A DNA stretch of 64,000 nt from Rhizorhabdus wittichii RW1 (GCA_000016765.1 CP000699.1:2356001-2420000), one strand, 5' to 3'. Counted from the stretch's first letter, positions 25,573-34,870 are shown. Program-made: numbers and translations. The notes: generated by a model from the sequence alone, not told the origin.

Positions 25573-27392
25573 CCGCCGAAGGGCAGCTTGAAGCCGAGCG
25601 GGTTGGACGGCTGCTGCGCGGCCTGCGGCATCGCCGCCTTGCAGCGCTCGGTGATATAGTCGCGGCCCTTCACGGTCATGCAGGCATTGTACACGACCTG
25701 CGCGCCCGCCATGTCGCCGGCCGCGATGTCGCGCTTGATCTCGATGCTCTTGAAATGGTCGGGGTCCTTGAAGCGCGCCTTGCCCTCGGCGATCAGGGCG
25801 TTGCTGTCGCTCATGTCGCCGGCGCCGATCTCCATCTCGGTATAGCTTTCGTAGAGCTGGAGGTTCTGGACGCCGGTGCCGGTGCGCGCCGCCTGGAAGA
25901 AGCTCCCGGCCTGCGCGACATTGCCCTGGTCGCGCGCGGCGAGCCCGGCGACATAGTTGACGAAGGTGGGCGCGGTGCGGTTGCCGGCGCCGAGCGCGCG
26001 AAGCTGGGCCGAGGCGCCCGCATAGTCCTGCGCGAAATAGCTGGCGCGCGCCTTCATATAGGCGTTGCGCATCGCCACCGCGCGGGCGAAGTCGGGCTTG
26101 CCCTTGATCCGGCCGATCAGCGCGCCGGTGTCGATCGGCGGATCGGCGGTCGGGTAGCCGGCCTGGAAATAGGCGGCCAGGCCCTTGCGCCGTTCCTCGG
26201 GCGGCAAATGGGTGTCGCCGCCCATCGATCGGGTGATGTTGCCGAGGTTGGAGACCAGCGCCCCGCCCGCGGTCTTGAGCAGGCCCGACCCGAAGCCCTG
26301 CATGCCCGCGCCGCCGGTCGCGGCGAAGCCCGCCACGTTGCTGGTGGCGAAGCCCTTCATCGCCTCGCCCATGCTGGCCTGCGCCGCATCGGCCGCGGCC
26401 TTGCGCTTGTCGTAGGACGCCTTCTGCGCCTCGAACGCCTTCTGGAGCCGCTCGAACACATTGGCGTAGCTGTCGATCGTCATGTTGCTGCGGATCAGCA
26501 GGTCGACCGCCAGCGCGTCGGCCTCATTCTCCTGGTCGCGGTTCCACGAGGTCGCGAAGATGTCGTCGACCGCGAAGCGCAGCGCCTCGGCCACCGGCGC
26601 CGCGCGGCGGGCGCCCGCGTCCATCCCGCTCTGCATCGTCGCCAGCGAGACGTTGCCGCCGCTCCGCTTCATCGCGGTGAAGGCGCTGCCCGCGCTCCAC
26701 GCGACCGACACCGCCTGGGTGGCGCCGCGCGCGCCGGCGATCGTTTCCGCCTTGGCGAAATGGCCGAGCAGCAGGTGCGAATATTCGTGGGCGAGGACGA
26801 ACAGCACCTCCGAATCCGACTGCGCCGCCTCCAGCAGGCCCATCGACACGACGATCGTGTTGTCGGGCAGCGCCTGTGCCTGATAGGCCTCGTCGGCGCG
26901 GAACAGCAGCTTGGGCGTGCGTTCGAGCGGCGCATAGGGCCAGGCCTTGGCGAAGGCCTCGAGCACCGGCCGCAGCTCGCGCTCGAAGGCCGGGATGTCG
27001 ACCAGGTCCATCCGCGCCGAACGGGTGTTCATCACCTGCGCCGACAGGCCCATCGACCCGGCGGTATCGCCGACGCCGCTGCGCATCTTGTTGCCGGAGA
27101 CGCACAGGTCGCCCGCGTCGAGGGTCGAGATGAAGGGCGCCTTGTCGATCGAGAATTTGCCGCGCGCCTTCTTGTCGACCTTCTTCGCCGCGAGCAGCGA
27201 TCCGGCCGCCGGCACCGGACAGCCGGTCAGCGGGACATAGGGCGCGTCGGGGAGCGAGGCCACCACCGGCTCGGCCGGCGCGGCCGCGACCTTGGCGGGC
27301 GCGGCGGCGCGCTTCTTCTTGGGGGCGGCGTCGATCGTCGGGGCGGTGCCGAGCGCGATCGCCACGGCCGCCAGGATCATGCTGTGTCGCAT
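25569..27392 (-). CDS. Exported M48-family metallopeptidase with C-terminal TPR-like region
   Basis: 607 residues with a signal peptide (MRHSMILAAVAIALGTAPTIDA) and a basic, Ala-rich linker. The peptidase core includes the zinc motif HEYSH at residues 202-206 (LAHEYSHLLLGHF), followed by RDQENEADALAVDLL, whose Glu is the third zinc ligand. This resembles the BepA/YfgC-type periplasmic peptidases that act on outer-membrane protein assembly. The C-terminal third (GASAQLRALGAGNRTAP, FVNYVAGLAARDQGNVAQAGSFFQAAR) looks like TPR helices, also as in BepA. It lies between the SH3-like gene and the CHAT gene. Confidence 0.92.
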   Translation of the reverse strand: MRHSMILAAVAIALGTAPTIDAAPKKKRAAAPAKVAAAPAEPVVASLPDAPYVPLTGCPVPAAGSLLAAKKVDKKARGKFSIDKAPFISTLDAGDLCVSGNKMRSGVGDTAGSMGLSAQVMNTRSARMDLVDIPAFERELRPVLEAFAKAWPYAPLERTPKLLFRADEAYQAQALPDNTIVVSMGLLEAAQSDSEVLFVLAHEYSHLLLGHFAKAETIAGARGATQAVSVAWSAGSAFTAMKRSGGNVSLATMQSGMDAGARRAAPVAEALRFAVDDIFATSWNRDQENEADALAVDLLIRSNMTIDSYANVFERLQKAFEAQKASYDKRKAAADAAQASMGEAMKGFATSNVAGFAATGGAGMQGFGSGLLKTAGGALVSNLGNITRSMGGDTHLPPEERRKGLAAYFQAGYPTADPPIDTGALIGRIKGKPDFARAVAMRNAYMKARASYFAQDYAGASAQLRALGAGNRTAPTFVNYVAGLAARDQGNVAQAGSFFQAARTGTGVQNLQLYESYTEMEIGAGDMSDSNALIAEGKARFKDPDHFKSIEIKRDIAAGDMAGAQVVYNACMTVKGRDYITERCKAAMPQAAQQPSNPLGFKLPFGG

Positions 27393-27431
27393 CTGAAAAA
27401 CCCTCCTGTTGTGCCCCCCGATCTCCCTTCG

Positions 27432-27824
27432 CTACTTGCCCCCGCCGCAGCCGAGCCCCAGCGACTGCTGCAAACCTTCCTCTTCCATCTTGGCGAAGCT
27501 CATCGCATTGGCGTCGCACTTGATCGCCGCGAGGTCGCCGACATAGTCGACCGTCGACAGCCGCAGCCAGGCGAGCTTGCCGTCGAGCCGGACGCCGACG
27601 AAGCCGGCCTTCGCGCCGACCACCTGCGCGCCCGCCGACCCGGCCGCCGGCATCGACGCGACCGGCACGTCGCGCAGCTTGGTCCCGGCATCGTCGTAGA
27701 TCGGCAGCGGATCGCGCTTATAGGCCTTGATCGCGGGGGCGTCGGCCGCCTCCGCCACCGCCGGCAGCACCATCCCCGCCGCCAGCACGGCCATCACGAC
27801 AAGACGCATCGACTCTCGCACCAT
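27432..27824 (-). CDS. Small exported SH3-like protein
   Basis: 130 residues: signal peptide MRLVVMAVLAAGMVLPAVAEA (an ATG at 27,809 would start precisely there) and a domain with DPLPIYDDAGTKLRDVP and GFVGVRLDGKLAWLRLSTVDY, the pattern of bacterial SH3 domains. A Cys-containing tail (LGLGCGGGK) follows. It sits 39 bp upstream of the M48 gene on the same strand and probably starts the three-gene export set with the CHAT protein. Function unknown; SH3 domains often bind peptidoglycan or protein partners. Confidence 0.65.
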   Translation of the reverse strand: MVRESMRLVVMAVLAAGMVLPAVAEAADAPAIKAYKRDPLPIYDDAGTKLRDVPVASMPAAGSAGAQVVGAKAGFVGVRLDGKLAWLRLSTVDYVGDLAAIKCDANAMSFAKMEEEGLQQSLGLGCGGGK

Positions 27825-28155
27825 ATCACACCCCTGTCATGCCCCCCGTCCCCATCTCCTATACGGGACGGGAGAGCGCCCGGTTGCCCCCAGGCAAGAC
27901 GAAATCGTCCGCGGCCAGCCTTAACGCCGGAAACGCCCGCCGCTGTCATCTCGATCACAGCCCCGGCCATCTCGTCTTGCGCCGAGCATAGCATGGCGTT
28001 CGGGCGCTGGCGCGTGATTCGGGACACGGTCGCCGCCGTCCGCCACCCGTGCGCACGGCAATATTTCTGACGCCCGGATGACCCGCCTCCGACTCGCGGG
28101 CGCCATCGCGCGGTCATCGCTCGCGGCTAAACGCTGGGCCGACAGGGGGAAGACC
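27825..28155. other. Gene-poor divergent region
   Basis: About 330 bp between the SH3-like gene and the barrel protein. It presumably holds divergent promoters, but no clear operator or promoter pair was recognised. Overlapping frames here have no ribosome sites or family resemblance. Confidence 0.4.
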
Positions 28156-29052
28156 ATGCGACCGCTCATCGGACTGGCGACGCTCGGCCTCGCCATGCTG
28201 CCCGAACCGGCCATCGCCCAGCCGCTCGCCGTCGCCGATGCGCCGGCCGGCTGGCTCGGCCTGCGCAACCGGCCGTTCAGCGTCGCCCGATTGATCGGCG
28301 AGCCCCGCGCCCGCCGCGCCGACGCCGCCCGCGCCCGCACGCTCGGCCCGGCCCCCGACGGGGAACGGCTGATCAGCTTCGCGCGCAGCGGCACCGATGC
28401 GCCGTCGGCATCGCTGCTGCTGCGCGACGCGCCGCGCTTCAGCCGCCTGCCGGGCAAGCAGACCGAGGATTATGAGGTGGGCCTGCGCAGCGCCCTCGCC
28501 GGCGAGGCGATCACGCTCCAGGCCGGCCTGTCCTACAACAAATTCCGCAACCTGCAGACCAGCCTGCGCCAGGGCGGGCGGCTGATGACCGCCAGCGCGG
28601 GCAAGGCCAAGACCTATGGCGTCGAAAGCATGGCGCGCTGGACGGCGAGCGGGCATGTCAGCCTGTTCGCCACTGCCGCCTATCGCGAGGGGCGGCTCAA
28701 GAACCGGGTCCGCGACGGGCGGAAATTCCGCCTCTCGCCCGACCGCTCGGCCTCGCTCGGCGCGGTGGTGCTGATCCCGGCCGGCGCGGGGCGGATCGCC
28801 TTCATCCCCAGCCTCGCCTATCAGTCGGCGATGGGATTGGGCCGCGACGATGGCGGCCAGGGCGCGAGCGCGCTGGTCAACGCGCAGATCGGCTATGCCT
28901 TTTCCGACGGTTTCGAGGTCGAGGCGCTCGCCGCCAACCTGCTCGACAGCCGCCCGGCCCGCCCGGCGGCGCGCAGCGCCACGGCGCAGATCGCCGGCGA
29001 ACCGCGCGTCTTCGGCGTCCGCGCCCGGCTGCGCTTCGGGGCCGGCCTCTGA
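28156..29052 (+). CDS. TonB-dependent receptor-like barrel, lacking plug domain
   Basis: 298 residues. An AGGGGGAAG ribosome site precedes the ATG, and a signal peptide (MRPLIGLATLGLAMLPEPAIA) is present. From about residue 110 it matches the C-terminal part of TonB-dependent receptor barrels: KQTEDYEVGLRSALAGEAITLQ, LSYNKFRNLQTSL, AKTYGVESMARW, SLFATAAYREGRLK, then GFEVEALAANLLDSR. A normal receptor has 650-1000 residues with an N-terminal TonB box and plug; none is present. It is either a decayed receptor that kept or gained an export signal, or a small outer-membrane barrel. The intact frame and start signals argue against a simple fragment. Confidence 0.65.
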   Translation: MRPLIGLATLGLAMLPEPAIAQPLAVADAPAGWLGLRNRPFSVARLIGEPRARRADAARARTLGPAPDGERLISFARSGTDAPSASLLLRDAPRFSRLPGKQTEDYEVGLRSALAGEAITLQAGLSYNKFRNLQTSLRQGGRLMTASAGKAKTYGVESMARWTASGHVSLFATAAYREGRLKNRVRDGRKFRLSPDRSASLGAVVLIPAGAGRIAFIPSLAYQSAMGLGRDDGGQGASALVNAQIGYAFSDGFEVEALAANLLDSRPARPAARSATAQIAGEPRVFGVRARLRFGAGL

Positions 29053-29071
29053 ACCCTGCCGGCGACGCGCC

Positions 29072-29389
29072 TCAGTGCGCGGTCAGCTTGAGCCCGGCGA
29101 TGCAGGCGACGATCGCGAAGATCAGGACGATGCGCAGCGGCGTCGCCGGCTCGCCGAACCACGCCATGCCGACGATCACCGTCCCGATCGCGCCGATCCC
29201 GCCCCAGACGGCATAGGCGGTGCCCATCGGGATCGACCGGCTCGCGACCTCGAGCAGGCCCATCGACAACGTCACCGAGGCGAGGAAGCCCAGCGTCCAG
29301 GGAATGTTGCGGAACCCGTCGACGAAGCGCAGGCAGGTGGTGAAGCCCACTTCGAAGCAACCACCGACGATCAACCATATCCAAGCCAT
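29072..29389 (-). CDS. SMR-family small multidrug/guanidinium exporter (SugE-like)
   Basis: 105 residues, exactly the usual SMR length when started at MAWIWLIVGGCFEVGF; an ATG 12 bp upstream would add four residues. It has four membrane segments, the essential Glu in CFEVGFTTCLRF of helix 1, and IPMGTAYAVWGGIGAIGT of helix 3, typical of SugE/Gdx proteins that export guanidinium or quaternary ammonium ions as dual-topology dimers. It is a single gene converging on the barrel gene and divergent to the DUF1345 gene. No guanidine riboswitch was recognised upstream. Confidence 0.9.
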   Translation of the reverse strand: MAWIWLIVGGCFEVGFTTCLRFVDGFRNIPWTLGFLASVTLSMGLLEVASRSIPMGTAYAVWGGIGAIGTVIVGMAWFGEPATPLRIVLIFAIVACIAGLKLTAH

Positions 29390-29435
29390 GCGGCGGGCCA
29401 TAGCGGGGCGATCCGGCTTAGGCTAGACAGGCGCC

Positions 29436-30080
29436 ATGGCAGCCCCGCTCGCTCTCGGCCATCGCCTCGCGCCGCCGCGCTTCCTCGCCTTCATGGCGCT
29501 CGGCATCATCGGCTTCCTCGTCGCCTTCCGCTCGATGGGCTGGACGCGCGCGGCGATGATCGGCTTCGACATCGGCGCGGTCGTCTTCCTGCTGTCCTGC
29601 CTCCCGCTGCTCGGGCGCGCGCCCGACGCGATGCGCGAATCCGCCGAACGCAACGACGCCAACCGCGTCACCCTGCTCGCGATCACCGGCACGGTGTGCA
29701 GCGTGATCCTGGTCGCGATCGCCGAGGAATTGTCGGCGCGCAGCACGGCCAGCCCAAGCATCGTCGGGCTGATCATCGGCACGCTGCTGGTCGCCTGGCT
29801 GTTCAGCAACATGATCTATGCGCTCCACTACGCGCATCTCTTCTATAGTCGGGGCGAGCACGGCAAGGACGCTGGCGGGCTCGGCTTCCCGAGCGAGGAC
29901 GAGCCCGATTATTGGGACTTCATCTATTTCGCCTTCACGCTGGGCATGACCTTCCAGACCTCCGACGTCGAGATCGGCGGGCGGGCGATCCGGCGCGTGG
30001 TGATCCTCCACTGCTTCGCCGCCTTCGTCTTCAACATCGGCGTGCTCGCCTTCACGATCAACGTGCTCGGCGGCGGGTAA
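29436..30080 (+). CDS. DUF1345 membrane protein
   Basis: 214 residues with about five membrane segments (RFLAFMALGIIGFLVAF, AAMIGFDIGAVVFLLSCL, VTLLAITGTVCSVILVAI, IVGLIIGTLLVAWLFSN, and a C-terminal FVFNIGVLAFTINVL). The conserved DUF1345 block DYWDFIYFAFTLGMTFQTSDVEI is complete. It is an inner-membrane protein of unknown role, resembling two-TM ion channels near its C-terminus (FAFTLGMTFQTSDV), which is only a pattern. It is followed by an inverted repeat. Confidence 0.9.
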   Translation: MAAPLALGHRLAPPRFLAFMALGIIGFLVAFRSMGWTRAAMIGFDIGAVVFLLSCLPLLGRAPDAMRESAERNDANRVTLLAITGTVCSVILVAIAEELSARSTASPSIVGLIIGTLLVAWLFSNMIYALHYAHLFYSRGEHGKDAGGLGFPSEDEPDYWDFIYFAFTLGMTFQTSDVEIGGRAIRRVVILHCFAAFVFNIGVLAFTINVLGGG

Positions 30081-30098
30081 GCCCACAGCCACCACTGC

Positions 30099-30233
30099 CG
30101 TCATGCTGGACTTGTTTCAGCATCCACCAGGCCGCTCAGGCTGGACTGGCGATGGCGGGAGACCTTGCCGCAGGAACCCAAGGGTCACGGCCCAGCCTCT
30201 TGGTGGATGCTGAAACGAGTTCAGCATGACGGC
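30099..30233. repeat. Inverted repeat of the CATGCTGAA/TTCAGCATCC family
   Basis: The arm at 30,099-30,131 (GTCATGCTGGACTTGTTTCA...) and its inverted copy at 30,199-30,233 (...TTCAGCATGAC) flank about 67 bp. A relative of the same unit is at 54,611-54,637. It lies between the convergent DUF1345 and GNAT genes, so it may also end transcription in both directions. Confidence 0.85.
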
Positions 30234-30251
30234 TATGGGAAGGCCGAGGCC

Positions 30252-30731
30252 CTACTCCTTCAGCGCGGCCAGCGCGTCGCCGTCGATCCTCCAGGGTTCC
30301 CAGCCCTCCATGTGGCGTCCGCCGAGCTTGCGGTAGAAGCCCTTGGCCAGCTCGTTCCAGTCGAGCACGCCCCAGTCGATCCGTGCGCAGTCATGCGCCT
30401 GCGCCTCGCGGCCCAGCGCCTGGAACAGCGCGCGGGCGACGCCGCCGCCGCGCGCGTCGGGATCGACGAACAGGTCCTCCAGATAGAGGCCGTGGCGGCC
30501 GGTCCAGGTCGAGAAGTTGAAGAACCACACCGCGATGCCGACCACCCGGCCGTCCTGCTCGGCGACATGGGCGAACACCTTCGCCCCCTCCCCGAACAGC
30601 AGCGCCGCCAGCCCCTCGGGGGTCGCGTCGACCGCGTCGGGCGCGCGCTCATAGGTGGCGAGCGCGTGGATCAGGCGGAGGATGTCGTGCTCGTCGCCCG
30701 GGCGGGCGCGGCGGACGATGGGGTCGGTCAC
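30252..30731 (-). CDS. GNAT-family N-acetyltransferase
   Basis: 159 residues from a GTG that overlaps the stop of the upstream transporter (GTGA). The acetyl-CoA motif is LEDLFVDPDARGGGVARALFQAL, then CARIDWGVLDWNELAKGFYRKLGG, the pattern of spermidine/spermine-type and thialysine N-acetyltransferases. It probably acetylates a polyamine or small amine. Co-translation with a DMT transporter suggests a linked modify-and-export function, which is inference. Confidence 0.88.
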   Translation of the reverse strand: MTDPIVRRARPGDEHDILRLIHALATYERAPDAVDATPEGLAALLFGEGAKVFAHVAEQDGRVVGIAVWFFNFSTWTGRHGLYLEDLFVDPDARGGGVARALFQALGREAQAHDCARIDWGVLDWNELAKGFYRKLGGRHMEGWEPWRIDGDALAALKE

Positions 30732-31615
30732 GGGATCACGTCTCTTTCCATATCGGGGGCACGGGCCGCGATCAGGCAGCCGGCGACGATCAGCACCGCC
30801 CCCGCCAGGGTCGGCAGCCCGACCTTCTCGTCGAAGAACAGGAAGCCCCACAGGCTGGCCCAGATGAAGCCGGTGAACTCGACCGGGGCGAGATAGCTCG
30901 CCTCGGCGCGGGCATAGGCCCAGCTCAGCAGCGCCAGCGAGACCGTCGCCAGCAGCGCCGCGACCAGGATCAGCGGGACGTGGCCGGCGGGCGGCAGATG
31001 CGCGAACCAGGGCATGGCGAGCGCGAGGCACAGCGCCATCACCACGCTCTGGAAGAAGGCGACCTCATAGGGATCGGCGAGCTGCGCCTGCCGCCGCATC
31101 AGGATGATGTTATAGGCATAGGCGACCGCCGAGAGCAGCACCGCGACCGCGCCGAGCAGGGCGTCGGGGCCCATCGCGGCATGCGCCTGCCCCCACAGGA
31201 TGACGAGCACGCCGCCGAAGCCCATCGCCGAACCGAGCAGCGCGCCGCGCTTCATCCGTTCCTTGAGCAGCAGCACCGCCAGCCCCTGCGCGATCAGCGG
31301 GGCGATGAAGGTCAGCGCGACCGCCTGCGCCATCGGCGTCCGCGCCAGCCCCCAGAAGAACAGCATCGCCATCACCGCCGACACCATGCCGCGCTCGACA
31401 TGCAGCCGCATCGCCGCGCGCGACGGGCGGGCCGGGCGCGACCACAGCCAGGGGATCGCGCCGAAGCCGATCCCCGCGAAGCCGCGCCAGAGCAGCGTGT
31501 TGTAGGTGCCGATCGCCAGGCTGAGCGCCTTCACCGCCGCGTCCATCGACGAGAAGACCGCGATGCCGAGACAGGCGACCGCGAAGGCGATCACCGGAGC
31601 GGCATGCCGGCTCAT
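30728..31615 (-). CDS. EamA/DMT-superfamily transporter
   Basis: 295 residues with ten hydrophobic segments in two EamA repeats (first with NTLLWRGFAGIGFGAIP and GLARTPMAQAVALTFIAPLIAQGLAVLLLKERM; second with AYAYNIILMRRQA and ASYLAPVEFTGFIWASLWGFLFFDEK). These are inner-membrane drug/metabolite exporters; the substrate cannot be named. Shares a GTGA overlap with the acetyltransferase gene downstream. Confidence 0.92.
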   Translation of the reverse strand: MSRHAAPVIAFAVACLGIAVFSSMDAAVKALSLAIGTYNTLLWRGFAGIGFGAIPWLWSRPARPSRAAMRLHVERGMVSAVMAMLFFWGLARTPMAQAVALTFIAPLIAQGLAVLLLKERMKRGALLGSAMGFGGVLVILWGQAHAAMGPDALLGAVAVLLSAVAYAYNIILMRRQAQLADPYEVAFFQSVVMALCLALAMPWFAHLPPAGHVPLILVAALLATVSLALLSWAYARAEASYLAPVEFTGFIWASLWGFLFFDEKVGLPTLAGAVLIVAGCLIAARAPDMERDVIP

Positions 31616-31658
31616 CGGGCGGGACGGCCCCGGCCATGGCCGGGACGGCGGGCTGGCG

Positions 31659-32783
31659 TCATTCGGCCGCTTGCGCCTGCGCCGCCTCGGCCGCCTCGAT
31701 CTCGGCGGCCTTCGCCTCGACCAGCTTGACGATATGGTCGACCATGTCGGCGTCCTGCACGGTGTGGTCGGTGACGCCCGACAGATAGACCATGTGCTTG
31801 CCGGCGCCGCCGCCGGTCAGGCCGATATCGGTCTCGCGCGCCTCGCCGGGGCCGTTGACGACGCAGCCGAGCACCGACAGCGACAGCGGCACGCGGATAT
31901 GCTGGAGCCGCTCCTCCAGCGTCTGGACGGTGCGGATCACGTCGAAGCCCTGCCGCGCGCAGGACGGGCAGGAGACGACCCGGACGCCGCGATTGCGGAT
32001 GCCGAGCGCCTTCAATATCTCGAAGCCGACGCGGACCTCCTCCTCGGGCTCGGCCGACAGCGAGACGCGGATCGTGTCGCCGATCCCGGCCCAGAGCAGG
32101 TTGCCGATGCCGATCGCCGACTTGACGGTGCCGCCGATCAGCCCGCCCGCCTCGGTGATGCCCAGATGGAGCGGGCAGTCGACCGCTTCGGCCAGCCCCA
32201 TATAGGCCGACACCGCGAGGAACACGTCCGACGCCTTCACCGCGACCTTGTACTCGTGGAAGTCGTGGTCCTGGAGCAGCTTGATATGGTCGAGCGCGCT
32301 TTCGACCAGCGCCTCGGGGCAGGGCTCGCCATATTTCTCCAGCAGGTCCTTCTCGAGGCTGCCGGCGTTGACGCCGATCCGCATCGAGCATCCGTTCGCC
32401 TTGGCGGCGCGGACGACCTCGGCGACGCGCTCGGCCGAGCCGATATTGCCGGGGTTGATGCGCAGGCAGGCGGCACCCGCATCGGCCGCCTCCAGCGCGC
32501 GCTTGTAGTGGAAATGGATGTCGGCGACGATCGGCACCTTCGCGGCGCGGACGATCTGCCGGAGCGCGGCGGTCGACGCCTCGTCGGGGCAGGAGACGCG
32601 GATGATGTCGGCGCCCGCATCCTCGCAGCGGCGGATCTGGTCGATCGTCGCCTTCGCGTCCTCGGTCGGGGTGTTGGTCATCGTCTGGACGGTGACCGGC
32701 GCGCCGCCGCCGACGGCGACGTTGCCGACCATGATCTGGCGCGACGGACGGCGCTGGATGTCGCGCCACGGGCGGATGGACAT
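31659..32783 (-). CDS. ispG: 4-hydroxy-3-methylbut-2-en-1-yl diphosphate synthase (flavodoxin)
   Basis: 374 residues, full bacterial length. It starts [32 protein letters not shown], with [13 protein letters not shown] and [11 protein letters not shown] in the TIM barrel. The 4Fe-4S Cys residues are in [14 protein letters not shown] and [14 protein letters not shown], with the fourth ligand the Glu of NGPGEA. It makes HMBPP from MEcPP in the MEP isoprenoid pathway, which is essential and typical of alphaproteobacteria. The C-terminus has an Ala/Glu-rich tail. It appears to be transcribed alone, divergent to the asparaginase-like gene. Confidence 0.97.
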   Translation of the reverse strand: MSIRPWRDIQRRPSRQIMVGNVAVGGGAPVTVQTMTNTPTEDAKATIDQIRRCEDAGADIIRVSCPDEASTAALRQIVRAAKVPIVADIHFHYKRALEAADAGAACLRINPGNIGSAERVAEVVRAAKANGCSMRIGVNAGSLEKDLLEKYGEPCPEALVESALDHIKLLQDHDFHEYKVAVKASDVFLAVSAYMGLAEAVDCPLHLGITEAGGLIGGTVKSAIGIGNLLWAGIGDTIRVSLSAEPEEEVRVGFEILKALGIRNRGVRVVSCPSCARQGFDVIRTVQTLEERLQHIRVPLSLSVLGCVVNGPGEARETDIGLTGGGAGKHMVYLSGVTDHTVQDADMVDHIVKLVEAKAAEIEAAEAAQAQAAE

Positions 32784-32964
32784 GGGATTCCGTTCTTTGA
32801 AAAGCTTCGGCGCCCGTATAGGCTGATTCCATCCATTGGAACAGCCGTCACGCCGGCCCTCGCCGGCATCCTCGCGGAGCATCGCTCCGCAGCCGGGACG
32901 ACTGGCTCCATTCGACATTGCGGGCGTCCCGCGCGGGGCGTCCCTCCTGCTCAGGTGATCAGAC

Positions 32965-33921
32965 GTGACCGAACTACGCTCCCTCACATCCTATTGGAGC
33001 GGCCCGGCCGAAGGCTGGACGCTCGTCATCCACGGCGGCGCGGGCCAGCTCCGCCGCCTGCTGCTCGGCAGCGACGCCGAGGCGCATGCCACGGCGGTGC
33101 TGACCGCCGCGCTCGACGCCGGCGCGACGATCCTCGCGGGCGGCGGCACCGCCGTCGACGCGGTCGAGGCGGCGGTGCGCGTGCTGGAGGACGATCCCTA
33201 TTTCAACGCCGGGCGTGGCGCGGTGTTCAGCGCCGACGGGATCAACGAGCTCGACGCCGCGATCATGGACGGCGCGACGCGCGGGGCCGGCGCGGTCAGC
33301 GCGGTGACCAAGGCGCGCAACCCGGTGACGCTCGCCCGCGCGGTGATGGAGCAGAGCCCGCACGTCATGCTGACCGCGTCGGGCGCCGACCGCTTCGGCG
33401 CCGAGCACGACATCGAGCAGGTCGCCCCGGCCTGGTTCCACACCGACGAGCGCTGGCGCCAATATGAGGAGCTGCGCGCGGGCGGGACGTTCGACGCCGA
33501 CCTGAAATATGGCACGGTCGGCGCGGTCGCGCGCGACGACAAGGGCCGGCTCGCCGCCGCCACCTCGACCGGCGGGCTGACCGGCAAGCGCTGGAACCGG
33601 ATCGGCGATTCGCCTGTGATCGGCGCCGGCACCTGGGCCGAGGACGCCGGCGCCGCCACCTCCTGCACCGGATCGGGCGAGCATTTCATCCGGATCGGCG
33701 CGGCGCACGAGCTGTCGGCGCGGGTCCGCCTGGCGGGCCAGTCGATCGGCGAGGCCGGCGCGGGCGTGATCGGCGAGATCGGCGCGCTCGGCGGCATCGG
33801 CGGGCTGATCAGCGTCGACGCGCAGGGGCGCGGCGGCTGGTGCTTCAACAGCCAGGGCATGTATCGCGGCCTCGCCCGTGCCGACCAGCCGCACATCGTG
33901 GCGATGTACGGGGACGATTGA
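32965..33921 (+). CDS. Isoaspartyl peptidase/L-asparaginase (Ntn hydrolase)
   Basis: 318 residues from GTG. Family marks: VIHGGAG at the N-terminus, [16 protein letters not shown], and the autoproteolysis site [11 protein letters not shown], where Thr184 becomes the N-terminal nucleophile of the beta subunit. [27 protein letters not shown] and [10 protein letters not shown] complete the active site. It hydrolyses beta-aspartyl dipeptides and asparagine in the cytoplasm. Its TGA overlaps the ATG of the S1/P1 nuclease (TGATG). Confidence 0.94.
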   Translation: MTELRSLTSYWSGPAEGWTLVIHGGAGQLRRLLLGSDAEAHATAVLTAALDAGATILAGGGTAVDAVEAAVRVLEDDPYFNAGRGAVFSADGINELDAAIMDGATRGAGAVSAVTKARNPVTLARAVMEQSPHVMLTASGADRFGAEHDIEQVAPAWFHTDERWRQYEELRAGGTFDADLKYGTVGAVARDDKGRLAAATSTGGLTGKRWNRIGDSPVIGAGTWAEDAGAATSCTGSGEHFIRIGAAHELSARVRLAGQSIGEAGAGVIGEIGALGGIGGLISVDAQGRGGWCFNSQGMYRGLARADQPHIVAMYGDD

Positions 33922-34763
33922 TGCGGCGATGGCTGATCCTGCTGGCGGCCCTGGTGGGGCTCGCCAGCCCGGCCCATGCCTGGTGGGAATATGGGCATGA
34001 GACGGTCGCGACGATCGCGATGCAGTCGGTCCGGCCCGACACGCGGCAGGCGATCCGGCGCCTGCTCGCGCGCAGCGACCTGCTCGAGACCCCGACCTGC
34101 CCGGCGCGCACGATCGAGCAGGCGTCGGTCTGGGCCGATTGCGTCAAGACGCTCAAGGACCGCTACAGCTACGCCTATAGCTGGCACTACCAGAATGTGG
34201 ACGTGTGCCGGCCGTTCGAGATCAAGGGCAACTGCCCCGACGGCAACTGCGTGTCGCGCCAGGTCGAGCGCCAGCTCCGCCTGCTCAGGGACAGGAGCCA
34301 GCCGCAGCGGGTGCGGGTCGAGGCGCTCGTCTTCCTCGTCCATTTCGTGGGCGACCTGCACCAGCCGCTCCACGCCGGCGACCGCCACGATCGCGGCGGC
34401 AACGACATGAAGGCCGATTACGGCTTCCGCCCCAACACCAACCTCCACAGCATCTGGGACGGGCTGCTCGCCGACCGGGCGATATCGACCCCGCCGGCCG
34501 GGCCGGGCGGCATCCTCGCCGAAGTACCGCCGGCCGATCGCGCGGCCGAGGCGGCGGGGTCGGTCGAGGACTGGAGCCGCGAGAACTGGCAGGTCGCGCA
34601 CGACGCCTATGCGGCGCTGCTCGGCGACGCCTGCGCGCCGGTCCCCGCCACCCGCCCGGTGCTGACCAACGCGACGATCGCGACGCTGGTCCCGGTGATG
34701 CGCCATCAGATCGCGCGCGGCGGCCTCCGCCTCGCGCGGCTGCTCGACGAGGCGCTGGGATAG
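33921..34763 (+). CDS. S1/P1-type nuclease, exported
   Basis: 280 residues. The signal peptide ends AHA|WWEYGHE, so Trp21 would be the mature N-terminus whose amino group binds zinc in this family. His26, the HFVGDLHQPLHAGDRHDRGGND block, and NLHSIWDG supply the other ligands of the trinuclear zinc site. The enzyme degrades single-stranded RNA and DNA and 3' nucleotides in the periplasm or outside the cell, probably for phosphate or nucleoside scavenging. It is co-translated with the isoaspartyl peptidase gene and followed by a palindromic repeat. Confidence 0.93.
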   Translation: MRRWLILLAALVGLASPAHAWWEYGHETVATIAMQSVRPDTRQAIRRLLARSDLLETPTCPARTIEQASVWADCVKTLKDRYSYAYSWHYQNVDVCRPFEIKGNCPDGNCVSRQVERQLRLLRDRSQPQRVRVEALVFLVHFVGDLHQPLHAGDRHDRGGNDMKADYGFRPNTNLHSIWDGLLADRAISTPPAGPGGILAEVPPADRAAEAAGSVEDWSRENWQVAHDAYAALLGDACAPVPATRPVLTNATIATLVPVMRHQIARGGLRLARLLDEALG

Positions 34764-34773
34764 GATTTTAGGA

Positions 34774-34858
34774 CGTCATCCCAGCGAAGGCTGGGATCTC
34801 GCTTCCCTTCGTGCGACAGGCGGAAGGCAGGGAGATTCCGGCTTTCGCCGGAATGACG
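34774..34858. repeat. Palindromic repeat pair
   Basis: Two units, GTCATCCCAGCGAAGGCTGG (34,774-34,800) and an inverted TTCCGGCTTTCGCCGGAA (34,836-34,856), lie between the S1/P1 nuclease stop and the exonuclease start. They belong to the same family as the repeats at 9,436 and 46,470. Confidence 0.85.
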
Positions 34859-34870
34859 GTTGGAGCCCGC

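Noticed and set aside
22441-25659. Very long plus-strand open frame of about 1070 codons
   Set aside because: It is the antisense shadow of the TPR-CHAT gene; composition is Arg/Ala/Gly-rich without any domain and no ribosome site.
22486-27824. Defence (caspase-like) operon of the CRISPR-Craspase or gasdermin type
   Set aside because: The CHAT protein carries an export signal, and no Cas, gasdermin or nuclease partner is adjacent.
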